Assembly: GCA_963402885.1 (NCBI GenBank)
Contig: OY727096.1
Location: 4,898,001-4,962,000 of the forward strand
DNA: 64,000 nucleotides
Direction: 5' to 3'
From: Antedon bifida
Lineage: Eukaryota > Echinodermata > Crinoidea > Comatulida > Antedonidae
The position numbers and the translations under genes were made by a program. Below are positions 51,265 through 62,487 of the stretch, piece by piece (within the stretch, counting starts at the first letter, position 1; the number at the start of each line of letters is the position of its first letter). Below the pieces are notes generated by a model that made no database searches, was not told the DNA's origin, and saw only the letters and a list, made by a program, of their open reading frames with translations.

Positions 51265-52686
51265 ACTACCAAAATAGGGTCGGCCCCCAGTTGCAATGAA
51301 TTATACTTGTCCTAAGGATTCCAAAACTGCCAAGAACTCAATTTGAGCATTAAAATCTAACGGAATTACATTAGGTTCCCCACTACAGTATGTTTTCTTG
51401 GGATGACCAATCACCGTGTCAACATTATTCTACTGCAGTTACTTCAGTAAATACATTTTGATTTACGTTTTAGTTTATGCAATAATTAGCAAGCTTTTTG
51501 CTAAAATGATTATTTAAAAAAAATTAATACGCTAAGAAATTAATACGCTAAGTAAATATGTTAAAAACTTAAAGAGATGTACTGTATATGTTAAGTTATG
51601 AATATTATGAAATGAATATATTTTTAGTAATTAAAAAAAAGCTTTTTCTCATTAGTGATGCAGTCAACTTAATCTACATACAAATAAACATTATAAACCA
51701 AACATGTATGTATGTACACTCAACGATACATACATAGACATTAAATACAATAGTAAAACAAAACCAATGCAGTGGCTTTTCTTAACTTTTAACTTTTTAA
51801 ACTTTTTTTTTGCTTTACCAACCTTGTTCGTACTTATAAAATCTTGTTCATGTTCGTGTAGAGAGGCTATAAACTCAGAGGAGGAATGTAAAATATCTTC
51901 CCTTTCCACCAAGACAAAAAGGATGAGATGAAAAAAGAGGAAGGCAAAAGTTTGAAACTAGATAATAAGGATGATAGCATGGAATGATATGTTTAATCAA
52001 AATCGTAAGGTTAGAGTCCATACACTGTGCAAGTCCAAGATGCCATTTTGGCTCTGTGTGTATGTGAGACGCTTCATACCCGATGTCATCTTATTATAAT
52101 ACTACTTCGTATACAATTTGTAATTGAGAAATAAAAAAAAAATATTGCATTTTAGAAAATATGAAAAAGCACTTCATACAAACTATATTCATGCTAGCAA
52201 TTGTAGCAGAGTTTCCTTTTTTGCACCCCATTTACGTTGTGCCTTAAGTTACACATATGTTCATTTTCTATTAGATTTTTAACTTCAGCAGTGAAAAGAA
52301 TCCAGATCTTTTTTTTTTATCATCTTTATATTTTCTTCCAGCATTGGATAATATGTGTACCATGTATATACAGAATAAAAACTATTGTTTAATTATTGTA
52401 ATGTTAAGTTTAACCATATTTACAGCAGAAATATCATCACGAAATACAATGGGTAAAATCATAAAAAAATCGACCATCTGTTAGGATTTAGGCATATATT
52501 AAATTTTAAAACGTCAGCAAAACTGTTCTAGATAAAGTAAGGCAAGCGATTAAAAGTTCATTATCAAATAACTTGTATATTAACTCAATAATGTAAAGTA
52601 TATTTGTGTTATATTAGCCGTATTAATATAATGCAATTTAATGAGAAATCCACATGTATTTTACAAAAATGTGCATCATTAACTGA

Positions 52687-52726
52687 TGACGTAATGAAGT
52701 AAATGACAACCAAAAAGATATATAAA
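52687..52726 (+). promoter_or_regulatory. Core promoter of ZP gene B: CRE-like site and TATA box
   Basis: TGACGTAA at 52687-52694 is followed by TATATAAA at 52719-52726. Transcription would begin near 52745-52755, around TTCAGCATC. The arrangement mirrors that of ZP gene A. Confidence 0.65.
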
Positions 52727-52747
52727 CGCCTCTGTTTGAAAGTTTCA

Positions 52748-52810
52748 GCATCAGATCGGCAGACGTACCATACGTCTGAAGTTTATCTAGCAGAGGAGTT
52801 TAAACACAAG
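52748..52810 (+). other. Inferred non-coding first exon of ZP gene B, with hairpin
   Basis: It spans from the expected start about 30 bases after the TATA box to a donor (AAG|GTAGGA) at 52811. It contains a perfect 8-bp inverted repeat, CAGACGTA-CCA-TACGTCTG, at 52760-52778. The following intron (52811-53680) has no other feature. Confidence 0.55.
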
Positions 52811-53685
52811 GTAGGAATGTTCAACTTGTTTTATATAGTAACGTGTATTACTGTACGAAAAATATAGATAAAGTACCAGTTATAGATTTTTAAATAAAAT
52901 TGTTTGAAAGAACAAACTATTTAATTCTTTAGATAGTAGGCCTAATAGTTGTTTTTAGAAATAGTGATAACATAGCAAGTATTATTTATATAGATGGCTT
53001 TGTAAATTCGTTGACACATTTCGTTGACAATATCAGAATGATATTATATCTATAGGCCTAATTTTTTACAACCTACACTATAGAATTATTAAATGAAAGT
53101 TTGTTACATAAAGTTTCGTATACGCAAAGAAAAGTTCTCCTTGTGTATATTTTACAGTAGTATATTCAGTTGATTAGGATTTTTTACAAATATAAGTTTT
53201 TGGTTTTTTTTCCACGATTTGTATCAGTTCTCTCAAAATGATTGCAGTTACAAATTTGGAAGATTAGCAAGAACAACGACTCATAAAAACACGCTTTCTA
53301 TAGTTCCATAGTTTGAATTTCGATTTTCTAAAAATGATAATGAGAATACTGTGAATACTTTAGTTATTTAACATTATGTTTGATTTAATACCGTATAGAA
53401 TGCAATGTTTAGATAAAAAAGCGTTATTTTTAAAACACGTAGAGCATATCATTAAAAAAATAAACCCCTAATTGGCCTAGCTTTTCAAATAGTAAACGAT
53501 CTTTATTAGTACGGTTTATGCAAAAGGTTTATGTAAAAACATCCAAAGAAGATTGATAAGAATATTATTATTATTGTTATTTTTCAAAGGCAATACAATT
53601 GGTACATTAAGTACTTTTCAAACTTGTTTAGTTATATATATCGTTTTACTATTTTATTAACATGTTTTGTTTCATTTCAGCGAAA

Positions 53686-56600
53686 ATGCAAGGTATTGTA
53701 CTCTTCGCACTGGTGTTTGTTCTGGGGGCAGTAGAGGCCAGCCATTACCGTGGTGGTACCTTCAGCTATGAGAAGTTGGGTAAAAACCAAGTAAGTCTAT
53801 TGTATACATGATTGTCTACAGATGTGCAATGTGAACTAAAAACAATAACCGTTTTATTAGATGAATTAGTACAATCTCTATTAGACATGTTAATACAGTA
53901 TGTTCGTATGTGCCATACACTAGGACGATAAAATATAAAAAGACAGCAAATCATAATGCCCCTAAAAACTAAGAAACTCGAACCATTTTTGTTTCTATTC
54001 AACATTCTTTTCAACATAAATAATAGTACATAACGTATAATTTAACGTAATACATAAGACAATAGCAATTAAGAATTATTCGATATCATCACTTAAATTC
54101 TTTCCTTTGACTAATGTAATATTCTTTTTTATGCTTTTTTCTTTTTCTTTCCCTTTTTTTAACTCGAATCATTTAACCTCTCCTCATCACTTTGTCGTCG
54201 AAAGGTCTGCAATTGCACTTTCACTTTTTTTACTTCATCTAGATTAGAGTAAAGTGGAGGTTGGCTGCCAAGAGATCATGGGGTCTTGAGTATGAATGCA
54301 AGAACATTGGCCAAACTATGACTGGTGAATACAATGGTGTATTGAGATGTATTGACTGCGCCGGAGACAATAAGGTTGCAGGACCTTTAACCTATGATTG
54401 TGTTGGTTATAGTGAAACACAAGACTGGAGTGTTGTCGAAGGATACGCCGAATTTACCGCAGATAGACCACAATTTACACTTTTGTAAGTTCTACAGCTT
54501 TTTAAAGTGATTCAATAGCGTTTATTTTATAATGATGTATGATAACGATTTATCATAAATAAGTTAAGAAAAGAAGACTAACATTTGGTGCTCACTTGGG
54601 CGCAACGCGTGTTGACAAATCATTAGCGACAGTTCCAATGATCTATCGCGTCGTGATTGGTCAAATTACATGCGTTGTGCACGTCCTTGCGCTGCGTCCT
54701 AGTGATAACCAATCTTAATCTAAGATAGTTTGTAGAACAAACAGAAACCTCAGACTCGAAATGAATTCATTTATTACAGTTATCAAGTAGAACCTGAATC
54801 CCAATGTAAAGCTGCCAGTAACTGGATTGACCTGGTAAACGCTGCCGGAAGAAGTTGCTGGAGATTGGTAACCAAAGTAGACCTGGTTAAGAAAAACCAA
54901 CATTCACCCGTTGTCACTATGTTGCCTGTATTCACTGTACGATCTGGCTGCAGAAGTGTTATTCCAATTGAAGGTAACACAACATAAATACTCTAATTTA
55001 CATTCATTATCCTTCTTAATTTGCATTACGTAACATTCTCTTTCATTCTTTCTTTTTCATTTAGCTTCGCTGCTGTTCCGTTCCTTCATTTCACATTTTT
55101 TCCATTCTCATTCCTTTACTCCACTTTCGATCACTCTTTCTTTATTTATTTCGGTTTTCTTTCTATTGCTTGTCCATTTATTTGCTTTCTTAAACCTTAC
55201 CTTTTCTTTCCATGCACATACATAAGTATACCTTCGTTTCTTGTCAAAGTTTTGAACTTACTTTTTATCAGTATATTGTACCAACAACACTTTTAACAAA
55301 TAATTACGTTGACATTTTGTCTTACTGTAGCATCTGACCCAGATGGTGATATTGTACGATGTCGATGGGCCGTCGATGCCAAAAATGAATGTCCACCCAA
55401 ATTCGGAAGTGACCAACATGTATGCGGAATGGCAACCGATTACGCAGTTCTTGATAAGGTAAAAACAATCCTGTAAAATTTCGTTTTTGTTTTTGTTTAT
55501 TTCGGTAACACGATTTTTGTTTAGTTTTGTAGAATCCCACAAGGTTACACTCATTGGAGTGACCCTTTTTGCAACCATATGAATTTCTTTTCATTTTTAC
55601 GTTTATAATAATATACTGTACTGTAGAAAGTGTACGGTAATTCGTTATGTTGGTTACTTTATTTGGATTTTGAACTTAAATTATATTTTTCTCAATAGGA
55701 TCGATGTGAATTGGAATTCCCTAAGATGGGTATTCCTGGTTGGTACGCTGCCTCCATCATGGTTGAAGATTTTAAGAACAAGAAATCAAATGAGCCACTG
55801 AGTACAATTCCATTCCAGTTCCTGTTAAACGTAACAGAACGTAAGTATTAATCAATACCAATCGATTATGATTATCAATCGATAATTAATATCCTGCCTT
55901 TGTCCTTCCCTCGAATATCAAAAACAAGTCTACTTTATACGGTATAGCAATAGTTATATACTTTAAGTAGGTATTACTGTACGTGGTCTAAGGGTTCGGT
56001 TCCACAACCATCAATAATATTAGGCGGTGAAGAATCCTCATTCTTTGCAGAGTTTGTGAACAGAGGCTTATCAAGTAAATGTAGTACAGTTGTATTTTTT
56101 GAAGTCGTAGTGTTGTTTCTAACGTTTAATATACTAAGTTTAATCATACTAAATCATCTACACTTACAGCCGGTAGCTGTGTAGGTCCATTGGTGCAAGG
56201 TCCATCTTGTGATATCATCCGACCTGGTGAGAAATGGACAGGAGTTGTAACAGCAAGAATTCTTCCAGCATCAGACGCCGAAACGTAAGTTTAGAAGTTT
56301 TCAAACACATAATTATTAATTTACCTACTATTGTATTTCTATAGCAATCAATATCATTGATATTTAAAAATGTTCTCAATCGTTTACAGTATCATTGCTA
56401 TGCCAATGAGTCCCCCAGCAGGAATGAAGACCAAGATCACCACTAGCCTTCCAAGAAGCGAGGCATCTATGGAACTTTCTTACACAGCTGGCAGAAAAGA
56501 AGGAGTTGTCGGATTCTGCTACACCGCTCTCGATAACAACTGGTTAGTTTGTTTATCAAGACATAATTATTTTATCTCTATATAGACATTTTCAAATTAT

Positions 56601-59600
56601 TGGTATTAGCATATCTGTAAAATATGTTTTTCATTAAATAATTAGATATGATAATATTGTTATTATTGTTTTTGTTCAGGGTACAAAGTGATCCGGTATG
56701 TGGCCGAATTATGATCTCAAGTACGTATAAATCTTTATTCTTTAAATTCCAAATATTTTGTGTTAATTTAAAAATATAGAAACTTCTTCCTTCTTCCTCT
56801 TCCATTGTAACAACATCTTAAGCTCTGTCTTCACTATTAAACTTTATGTGACAAAAAATGTGATGTGCCCATATATGGACATGATGATGTCATATCACTA
56901 CCATATTTAGGCACATCACACTTTTTTTGTCAAACTAGTTTGATAGTTTAGACAGAGGTTTATTCATAAACTTATTCACGCTGTATATTTTCATTATATT
57001 TCTACAGAGGATCTGCCCAAGGACAAAGAAGAAGCCGAACCCGCTCAGTTACTCATGGCTAAGTCAATTCCTAAACCAGGACAAGTCTATGGTAACAAGA
57101 AAGGAGAAACTCCAATGCCTAAGACATGGAGACTCGCTTTCAACAAGCCAGTAAGCATTATTATTCATCTATGAATGTAACTTAGGCTCGATTCTCTAAA
57201 GTTTTAAATGTACACAACATACAACTGTCCTTACAATTCAGTTGGGTTTATAGTTTAAAACATTGGCTTGTTAATTGTAACAGTAATGTAAAAATAGAGG
57301 CCTATTATTGTCAGGTTGGTAGTAGTGTACTTGTGTGTAATTCTCTCGGTCAGTTAATACCAAACAAGTATACTATGGTAATAGTAATTCATGTTGGTAA
57401 TGTGGGTGTGGAATTGATAATCTATGTGTTTGTGGTTTTTAAATTATTTTTTCATGAAGAATTAAGTTATGGGAAATTGTGGTGTGATAACAAATCTCTT
57501 CATCATCGTTAATTATAACCAAAGACACAAATAATTTCTCTGTTTCTCTGAAATTCAAGGTCACTTGATTAACCAACTTTATATACTTTATATTCATTTT
57601 AATTTTAGGCCTAATAATGTCGAACAATTTTTAATTTATAGGTTGCTCGACCACGCAAACCAGCATACGCTCGACTCAAGTACAGAAAGGGAATGGACTT
57701 CAAAGAATTGGCCAAATTCAACTTTGCCGATCCTAATGAAATTAAATTTGTCGAAGGAGCTGAGAGTTCAATAATTGAGTTCAAACCTCCACTAGACAAA
57801 TTCAAGGATGGTGTGCAATACTTCGTTGAGATTGACTCAGGTACAGCTATTGTCTACAAACCAGACCCCTGTGGTAACGCTCCAGCAGAAAGTCCTAATC
57901 CAGGCTTGATGTACCCCTTCCAAACGGCTGAATGCAAGCCTAAACCACCACCAATGGCCATTCCAGAAGAATCTATTCCCTCACCAGATTTCGAAACCGC
58001 TAAGGAAAAAGTATGGAAAATCAAATTCAACAAAAAGGTAAGTAATACATTGGTTAAAATGGTAGTAATTGAACACGTCGTTGAAATACATTATATTCTT
58101 CATTCATTCTTTATTGTGCATTTGCCTGATAATAATTTATTATCAACCGTCTTTTAGATTGTTCGACCAACCAACACTGCATACATCTCAATTTTGGAAC
58201 TTCCAAGCCAAAAAGTGTTGGCTAAATTTGACGCCTCTAAATCCAGTGATGTAGAATTCCCATCAGATGACCCAACCATCCTTCGATTCAACAAACCATC
58301 AGGCATTGAAGACGGCATGCTGTTTACTCTTCAACTGGACGGTGGCGTCGTAATGGCAGTCAATCCATCACCCTGCAGAAGCGAAATGGGCTCAGCTCTT
58401 TCAGGCGGCGGAGGAGGAGGAAAGGGAGGAAAAGGAAAGGGTGGCAAAGGCGGCGGTGGCGGCGATGATCCAGGAAAGAAACCAAATCCACCAACAACAT
58501 GGGGATTCAAATCACGTACGGTCTTCTTACTTGATTTACTGCATAAACTTTCGTTATGTTTCCATCTTAAGGTATCTATTTCCCTTCTATTATACCATCT
58601 TTGTAATAAGTTCTAAAAACGTTTCTTCTTACAGCACCTCCACCAGAACCATACGTTGATTGTGGTGACTACAGCATGACGTTCCACGTTCCACACAAAT
58701 ACGTCGATGACATGGCACCAGAACTTCTCCACCTTCATGATCCAGAATGTACAGCCAAGAGCCGAAACTCTAAGTGGATGACAGTAACAACGTTCTATGA
58801 CGAATGCGGAACTAAATCCAAAGTAAGTGTTATCATTATTTATTATTCTTTATTGACAACTGGGGATAACAGTGCCCAACATGGCACACAAATAGTAGGC
58901 GATACAAGCATGTAAATAGCAATAACATACTTAGATAATATTTTCACTAACTTTAAAAACAAATTTTGACAGTAATAAAGGTTCAATAGAAAATAAAAAC
59001 ACAAGATTATGGCAATGTATTCAGTAAATGGGCATTCCCATAATGCGTGAAGCTCGGTGTGCACTTCGCCGCATTTACAAAGACGTTCATCGGGTGGCGT
59101 GCGAGACCACCGCCCAGTTTCTATTCTAAAATTAAGATCATTGATCCTGTAATAAATCATTGATTAATAATATTTATAAACAAATTAACTGCTACTACTA
59201 CAACACTGCTATTCACCAATATTTACACTTTTTCTCTACAGCGTCTTAGTCAACAGAAGATGCGATACATCAATACCCTCAGAAGTGATCCAAAACCAAT
59301 CTTCTCTGGTGCTCCCGCTACACGAAAACCCCATAAGGTTGACCTTAAGTTCGTCTGTGACGTTACTGGTACTGGAGTAAACGACAACCAATTCAACTCC
59401 AACAACGGCGTTGACACCAAGAAGTTCACCAATTCTGGAGACATGCGCACCTACTTGTCTATCTACAGCGATAGGTCTTATTCCAGAGTCCTTACCAACA
59501 GATTCCCTAACGTTTCCTTCACAGATGTCTTGTACTTTGCTGGACATGCTGTCAACTCTGCCCACGAGCTTGAGATCGACAGCTGTCGCGCCTTCGCTAA

Positions 59601-60456
59601 AGACAAGACATGCACAAGATATGATGACCCATATGTCTTCATTGAAAATGGGTGAGTTATTTCTTTCAAACAAATTTCTTTTACAATGATAAACTAATTC
59701 CTTTGAAGATAACGGAAATCATATTGTAGAGTATACAGACTTGGTTTTACAGAACTATTTAAACAATGTATGTATATGTAAATGACTACAAGACAGAGAC
59801 TTTGGAGTAAGATAAAAAGTTTTGAATTTTACGGAAAATACGGATATGAGAAAGGTAGTTGTAACTGCATTGGTAGAGTTGCAAATTTACGCTTTATCCC
59901 AATACTCTTTAAGCAATTTCTTGAGGCTTTTTATTGATAACTGATCAGAACAGACAATCCATTTCGTTTACCATTTTTATATTCTGTACCTATACTCATA
60001 TCCATATTTATTTTACAGTTGCCCCGTCGACCCTACCGTAAGAATCAGTGGATCCGGAAACGAGAAACGAATCAGCGTTACGTCATTTGGAATGATCCAG
60101 AAAGGATTGGACCACAATGTAAGTAATACCGATTTACTAGATCCGTATACTTTGAATACTTTTCCAAACTCACCCCAACATACGAGTAATGATTTTTTTT
60201 CTCCATGCAATGCATTCATGGTACTAGATGCATGCTGGTCGTAGCCCATTGTGGATGGTACTACCATCCTACACAATCTTACCACCTGCCAGCGCCATTG
60301 TGATATAAACATTGTATTAAAGAAACTAATACTGTACTATGATTCCTTTGATAGGTAATTGTAAGATGTCGAATGGTCGCCTGTGATTCTAAGAACGCGG
60401 ACGAATGTGCAGCAATCAAGGCCAAGGCCAGGAACTGTCCGTCAAGAAAGGGCTAG
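53686..60456 (+). CDS. Secreted ZP-domain protein, paralogue B, complete, 15 coding exons
   Basis: Coding exons: 53686-53790, 54243-54484, 54780-54973, 55331-55458, 55699-55840, 56170-56284, 56390-56542, 56680-56720, 57008-57150, 57642-58037, 58158-58515, 58635-58822, 59242-59651, 60019-60118, 60355-60456; they join in frame to 938 aa. A signal peptide (residues 1-18) precedes SHYRGGTFSY. The same extracellular modules as in paralogue A follow: SDPDGDIVRCRWA, GWYAASIMVEDF and STIPFQFLLNV (about 181-270). The beta-rich FNKP...RP module ending in NPSPC or KPDPC occurs twice (about 415-510 and 550-637). A Gly/Lys-rich linker (about 640-662) and a PPPEPYVDCG stretch lead to the ZP domain (from about 680: ECGTKSK, DVLYF, GCPVDPTVRI, IVRCRMVACD). 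There is no furin site or transmembrane segment; it ends NCPSRKG. Exons of 242, 115 and 41 nt equal those of paralogue A. A secreted matrix protein is inferred. Confidence 0.93.
54585..54716. mobile_element. MITE family C, copy 4
   Basis: GGTGCTCACTTGGGCGCAAC at the left, then GTGATTGGTCAAATTAC and CTGCGTCCTAGTGATAACCA at the right. It lies in intron 2 of the ZP gene B coding region. Confidence 0.65.
56819..56961. mobile_element. MITE family A, copy 6
   Basis: AAGCTCTGTCTTCACTATTA at the left and TTTGATAGTTTAGACAGAGG at the right. It lies between ZP gene B exons 8 and 9. Confidence 0.8.
58995..59160 (-). mobile_element. LINE remnant in antisense in ZP gene B intron 12
   Basis: The - strand reads LNFRIETGRWSRTPPDERLC, then KCGEVHTELHALWECPFTEY. 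This is the Cys/His-bearing C-terminal motif after the RT domain of LINE ORF2. The frame runs out of homology at about 59000. It is a fragment only. Confidence 0.7.
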
Positions 60457-60825
60457 AAAAGGAGGGCTAGAAAAGGAGAGCAGACAGAGTCGATGTACCA
60501 ACATACTTTTAAAACAAATTGATAGAAATATTATAACTTCATAATTAATAATTAACAATATCGCTATTACTATGTATTAATGATTACATTTACCGAGGAA
60601 AGACTCTGCTGACTTTGACCATGCAATATTTTAAACCGTTTAATGATTGATTTAGAAAAAATATGATCTGATTTTAGACATCGGCCTAAGTTTTTGCTTA
60701 GTTGATAATTTTGAAATCAATAAATTCCGATGATATGCAAATTATAAAGATTGTATATTATTTATTTTATATGCGGTTGTAGTAGATAGTCAACATATGC
60801 TCTTTACAAATATTACGAACCAACC

Positions 60826-60950
60826 CTGTGGACGTATTCACCAATCACATTTAAGGAAGGAAACATCTTTAAATTTAAACAGTCCTCTTATCTAAGTGAA
60901 TATCACTTATCACTTTTTTGACTGATTGATGATTGGAGAATACGACTACT
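60826..60950. mobile_element. MITE family D, copy 2
   Basis: GTGGACGTATTCACCAATCA at the left and GATTGGAGAATACGACTA at the right, with an interior resembling 12697-12830. Confidence 0.55.
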
Positions 60951-60960
60951 TAGACTAATA

Positions 60961-61162
60961 CAAGGCCAACAGCCATAAGTCGCGTGCTCTCAGAAAAAAA
61001 TGAACTTTCAAAAAGTAATGTACTTTAAAACTTTTCTGTACATCAAAACAGTTCAAAAAGTACAGAAAAGCGATAAAACGCATAGTGATACCGGACCGAC
61101 AGACAGACCGACAGACCGACCGACCGACATAGTAAACTATAGAGTCGCGTCCACGCGACTAA
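60961..61162. repeat. Dispersed repeat family G, copy 4 (with internal insertion)
   Basis: ACAAGGCCAACAGCCATAAG and GTCGCGTGCTC at the left; CCGACCGACATAGTAAAC and AGAGTCGCGTCCACGCGAC at the right. About 90 bp in the middle (AACTTTCAAAAAGTA and inverted ACTTTTTGAACTGTT-like arms) is absent from the other copies and forms its own palindrome. Confidence 0.7.
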
Positions 61163-62005
61163 TAACCATCAATCTGCAACTCCTTTTGAACAATCTTTTT
61201 TAACCACTACAATAGAATAATACTAACAAGGCCATGGAGGAAATAATGACAAAACCAATACATTCTCAATATCTAGAAATGTCCCTGTATAGTAATAGAA
61301 CATCCCATAATACGACATCGACGCATCATTTAACCACACTTTTTATTACAATGGTTGATTATCATATTATTTAACTTTGGAAAGAGTGAGATAACTTATT
61401 GATCTAAATGTGACAGTGTTATGCCGTGAATAATGTGAGTTGAATCTTTAACTTTAATGTTTTACTGTTAAAGTGTTAAGCTGTTTTAACAGTTTTCATT
61501 CAGTGTTATCAAACAAGCACCGCAATAGCGCTTAGGCTTTACAATTTGTAAATGTTTTATCTCAGAGAGAGAAAGCGGCATTTGTTCATTCTAGTGCTAC
61601 AAATACATGTAGCTATGCAGCTTGAGTCTTAGGCCTACTTCGTATGCATGGTGTGCAGGTGCTAGAGGAATGGGATATTTGCTTAATCCAGCAAGACCAG
61701 CTGCTAATAGTTGGGTACTGACTAATATCGTCTGTAAATGTGTTAGTGATATTTCACAGCAAACTTTCAGTCAGGATAGAATCCAGATAGGTGCAGTTTG
61801 TCTTATATACTCTTCGAAATCACTGCAATGACCCTACATTCTTAAAATCCCATCCTGTTGGTCAGTATTGTTTTGTCAGTTCTTTTCAACGATTATTGGT
61901 TTATAGACATGCGCAGAAGATATAACCACTTGATTGATTCTTTGAATACAGTTACAGACAGACAGACAGATAAACCAATACTCAATATTGATGCATCAAC
62001 ATTCA

Positions 62006-62487
62006 TTTATTAATTGATTAGAATATGACATTTAATAGTGTAACATTAACATGACACTTTACACTAAGATTCGCCAGGAGTAGACCAAGAAGAACATAAT
62101 CTAAAACAGATCTAGGCTGACATACAAAAGCCTCTTCCCATCCGCCTTTGAAGAAGAGGCTTTTGCATGTCAGGAGAGGTCATACAGTATCCCATATCCA
62201 TAACATGACATTTAATAATTAGGTGGCATTACACGTTACAGTAAGATTCGCCAAGAGAAGAACATAATAACCTAAAACATGTAAATCCAAAGTTTGTTTA
62301 ATCAATATCTAAAGTACAAAGTTTACAGTATTCTATATCCATAAGATGACATCTATAATAATTATGTGTTCGTCAGGAGTAGACCATTAGAACATATAGA
62401 TCTAAAGTTTGTTTCAATCATCTAAAATGATTTTTGTAGGATTCGTTTGTCGATATCTTTTGATTGTTTGATTGGTGGCTTCACAGT
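62006..62487 (-). other. Presumed 3' UTR of ZP gene C
   Basis: It follows the stop codon at 62488-62490 on the - strand and runs to a possible AATAAA at 62006-62011. Blocks such as AAGATTCGCCARGAG, AGAACATA and TCTAAA(GTTTGTTT) recur two to three times (about 62070, 62245, 62370), showing degenerate duplication of about 130-150 bp. Confidence 0.4.
62117..62173 (-). ncRNA. Strong 21-bp hairpin in presumed 3' UTR of ZP gene C (candidate)
   Basis: The arms 62117-62137 and 62153-62173 are complementary over 21 bases, with one A/C mismatch on + that becomes a G-U pair in the - strand transcript. The loop is 15 nt. It could be a structured UTR element, a small hairpin RNA precursor or a short inverted-repeat insertion; the stem is short for a typical microRNA precursor. 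Confidence 0.35.

Larger units (their letters stand above)
34801..52686. other. 18-kb gene-poor region between divergent ZP genes A and B
   Basis: No exon with recognisable homology was found on either strand. The content is repeat relics, listed separately, and AT-rich sequence. The longest open frames (40405-40710 on + and 43719-44015 on +) show no domain, signal peptide or composition that supports coding. A 55-codon frame at 44872-45039 on the - strand is noted in the findings. Distal enhancers of the flanking genes could lie here, but none can be named. Confidence 0.55.
60457..62487. other. Tail-to-tail intergenic region between ZP genes B and C
   Basis: AATAAA at 60719-60724 fits a 3' end for gene B. 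Beyond it are a family D MITE, a family G repeat and a short (ACAG)n run at about 61953-61968. The presumed 3' UTR of gene C (62006-62487) holds a strong hairpin and degenerate duplications. No coding exon is seen. Confidence 0.55.

Noticed and set aside
55021-55296. 91-codon hydrophobic Phe/Ser-rich frame on +
   Set aside because: It lies wholly in the intron between ZP gene B exons 3 and 4 and reflects a pyrimidine-rich intron.
59236-59673. 145-codon open frame on the - strand
   Set aside because: It is the antisense shadow of ZP gene B exon 13 (59242-59651).
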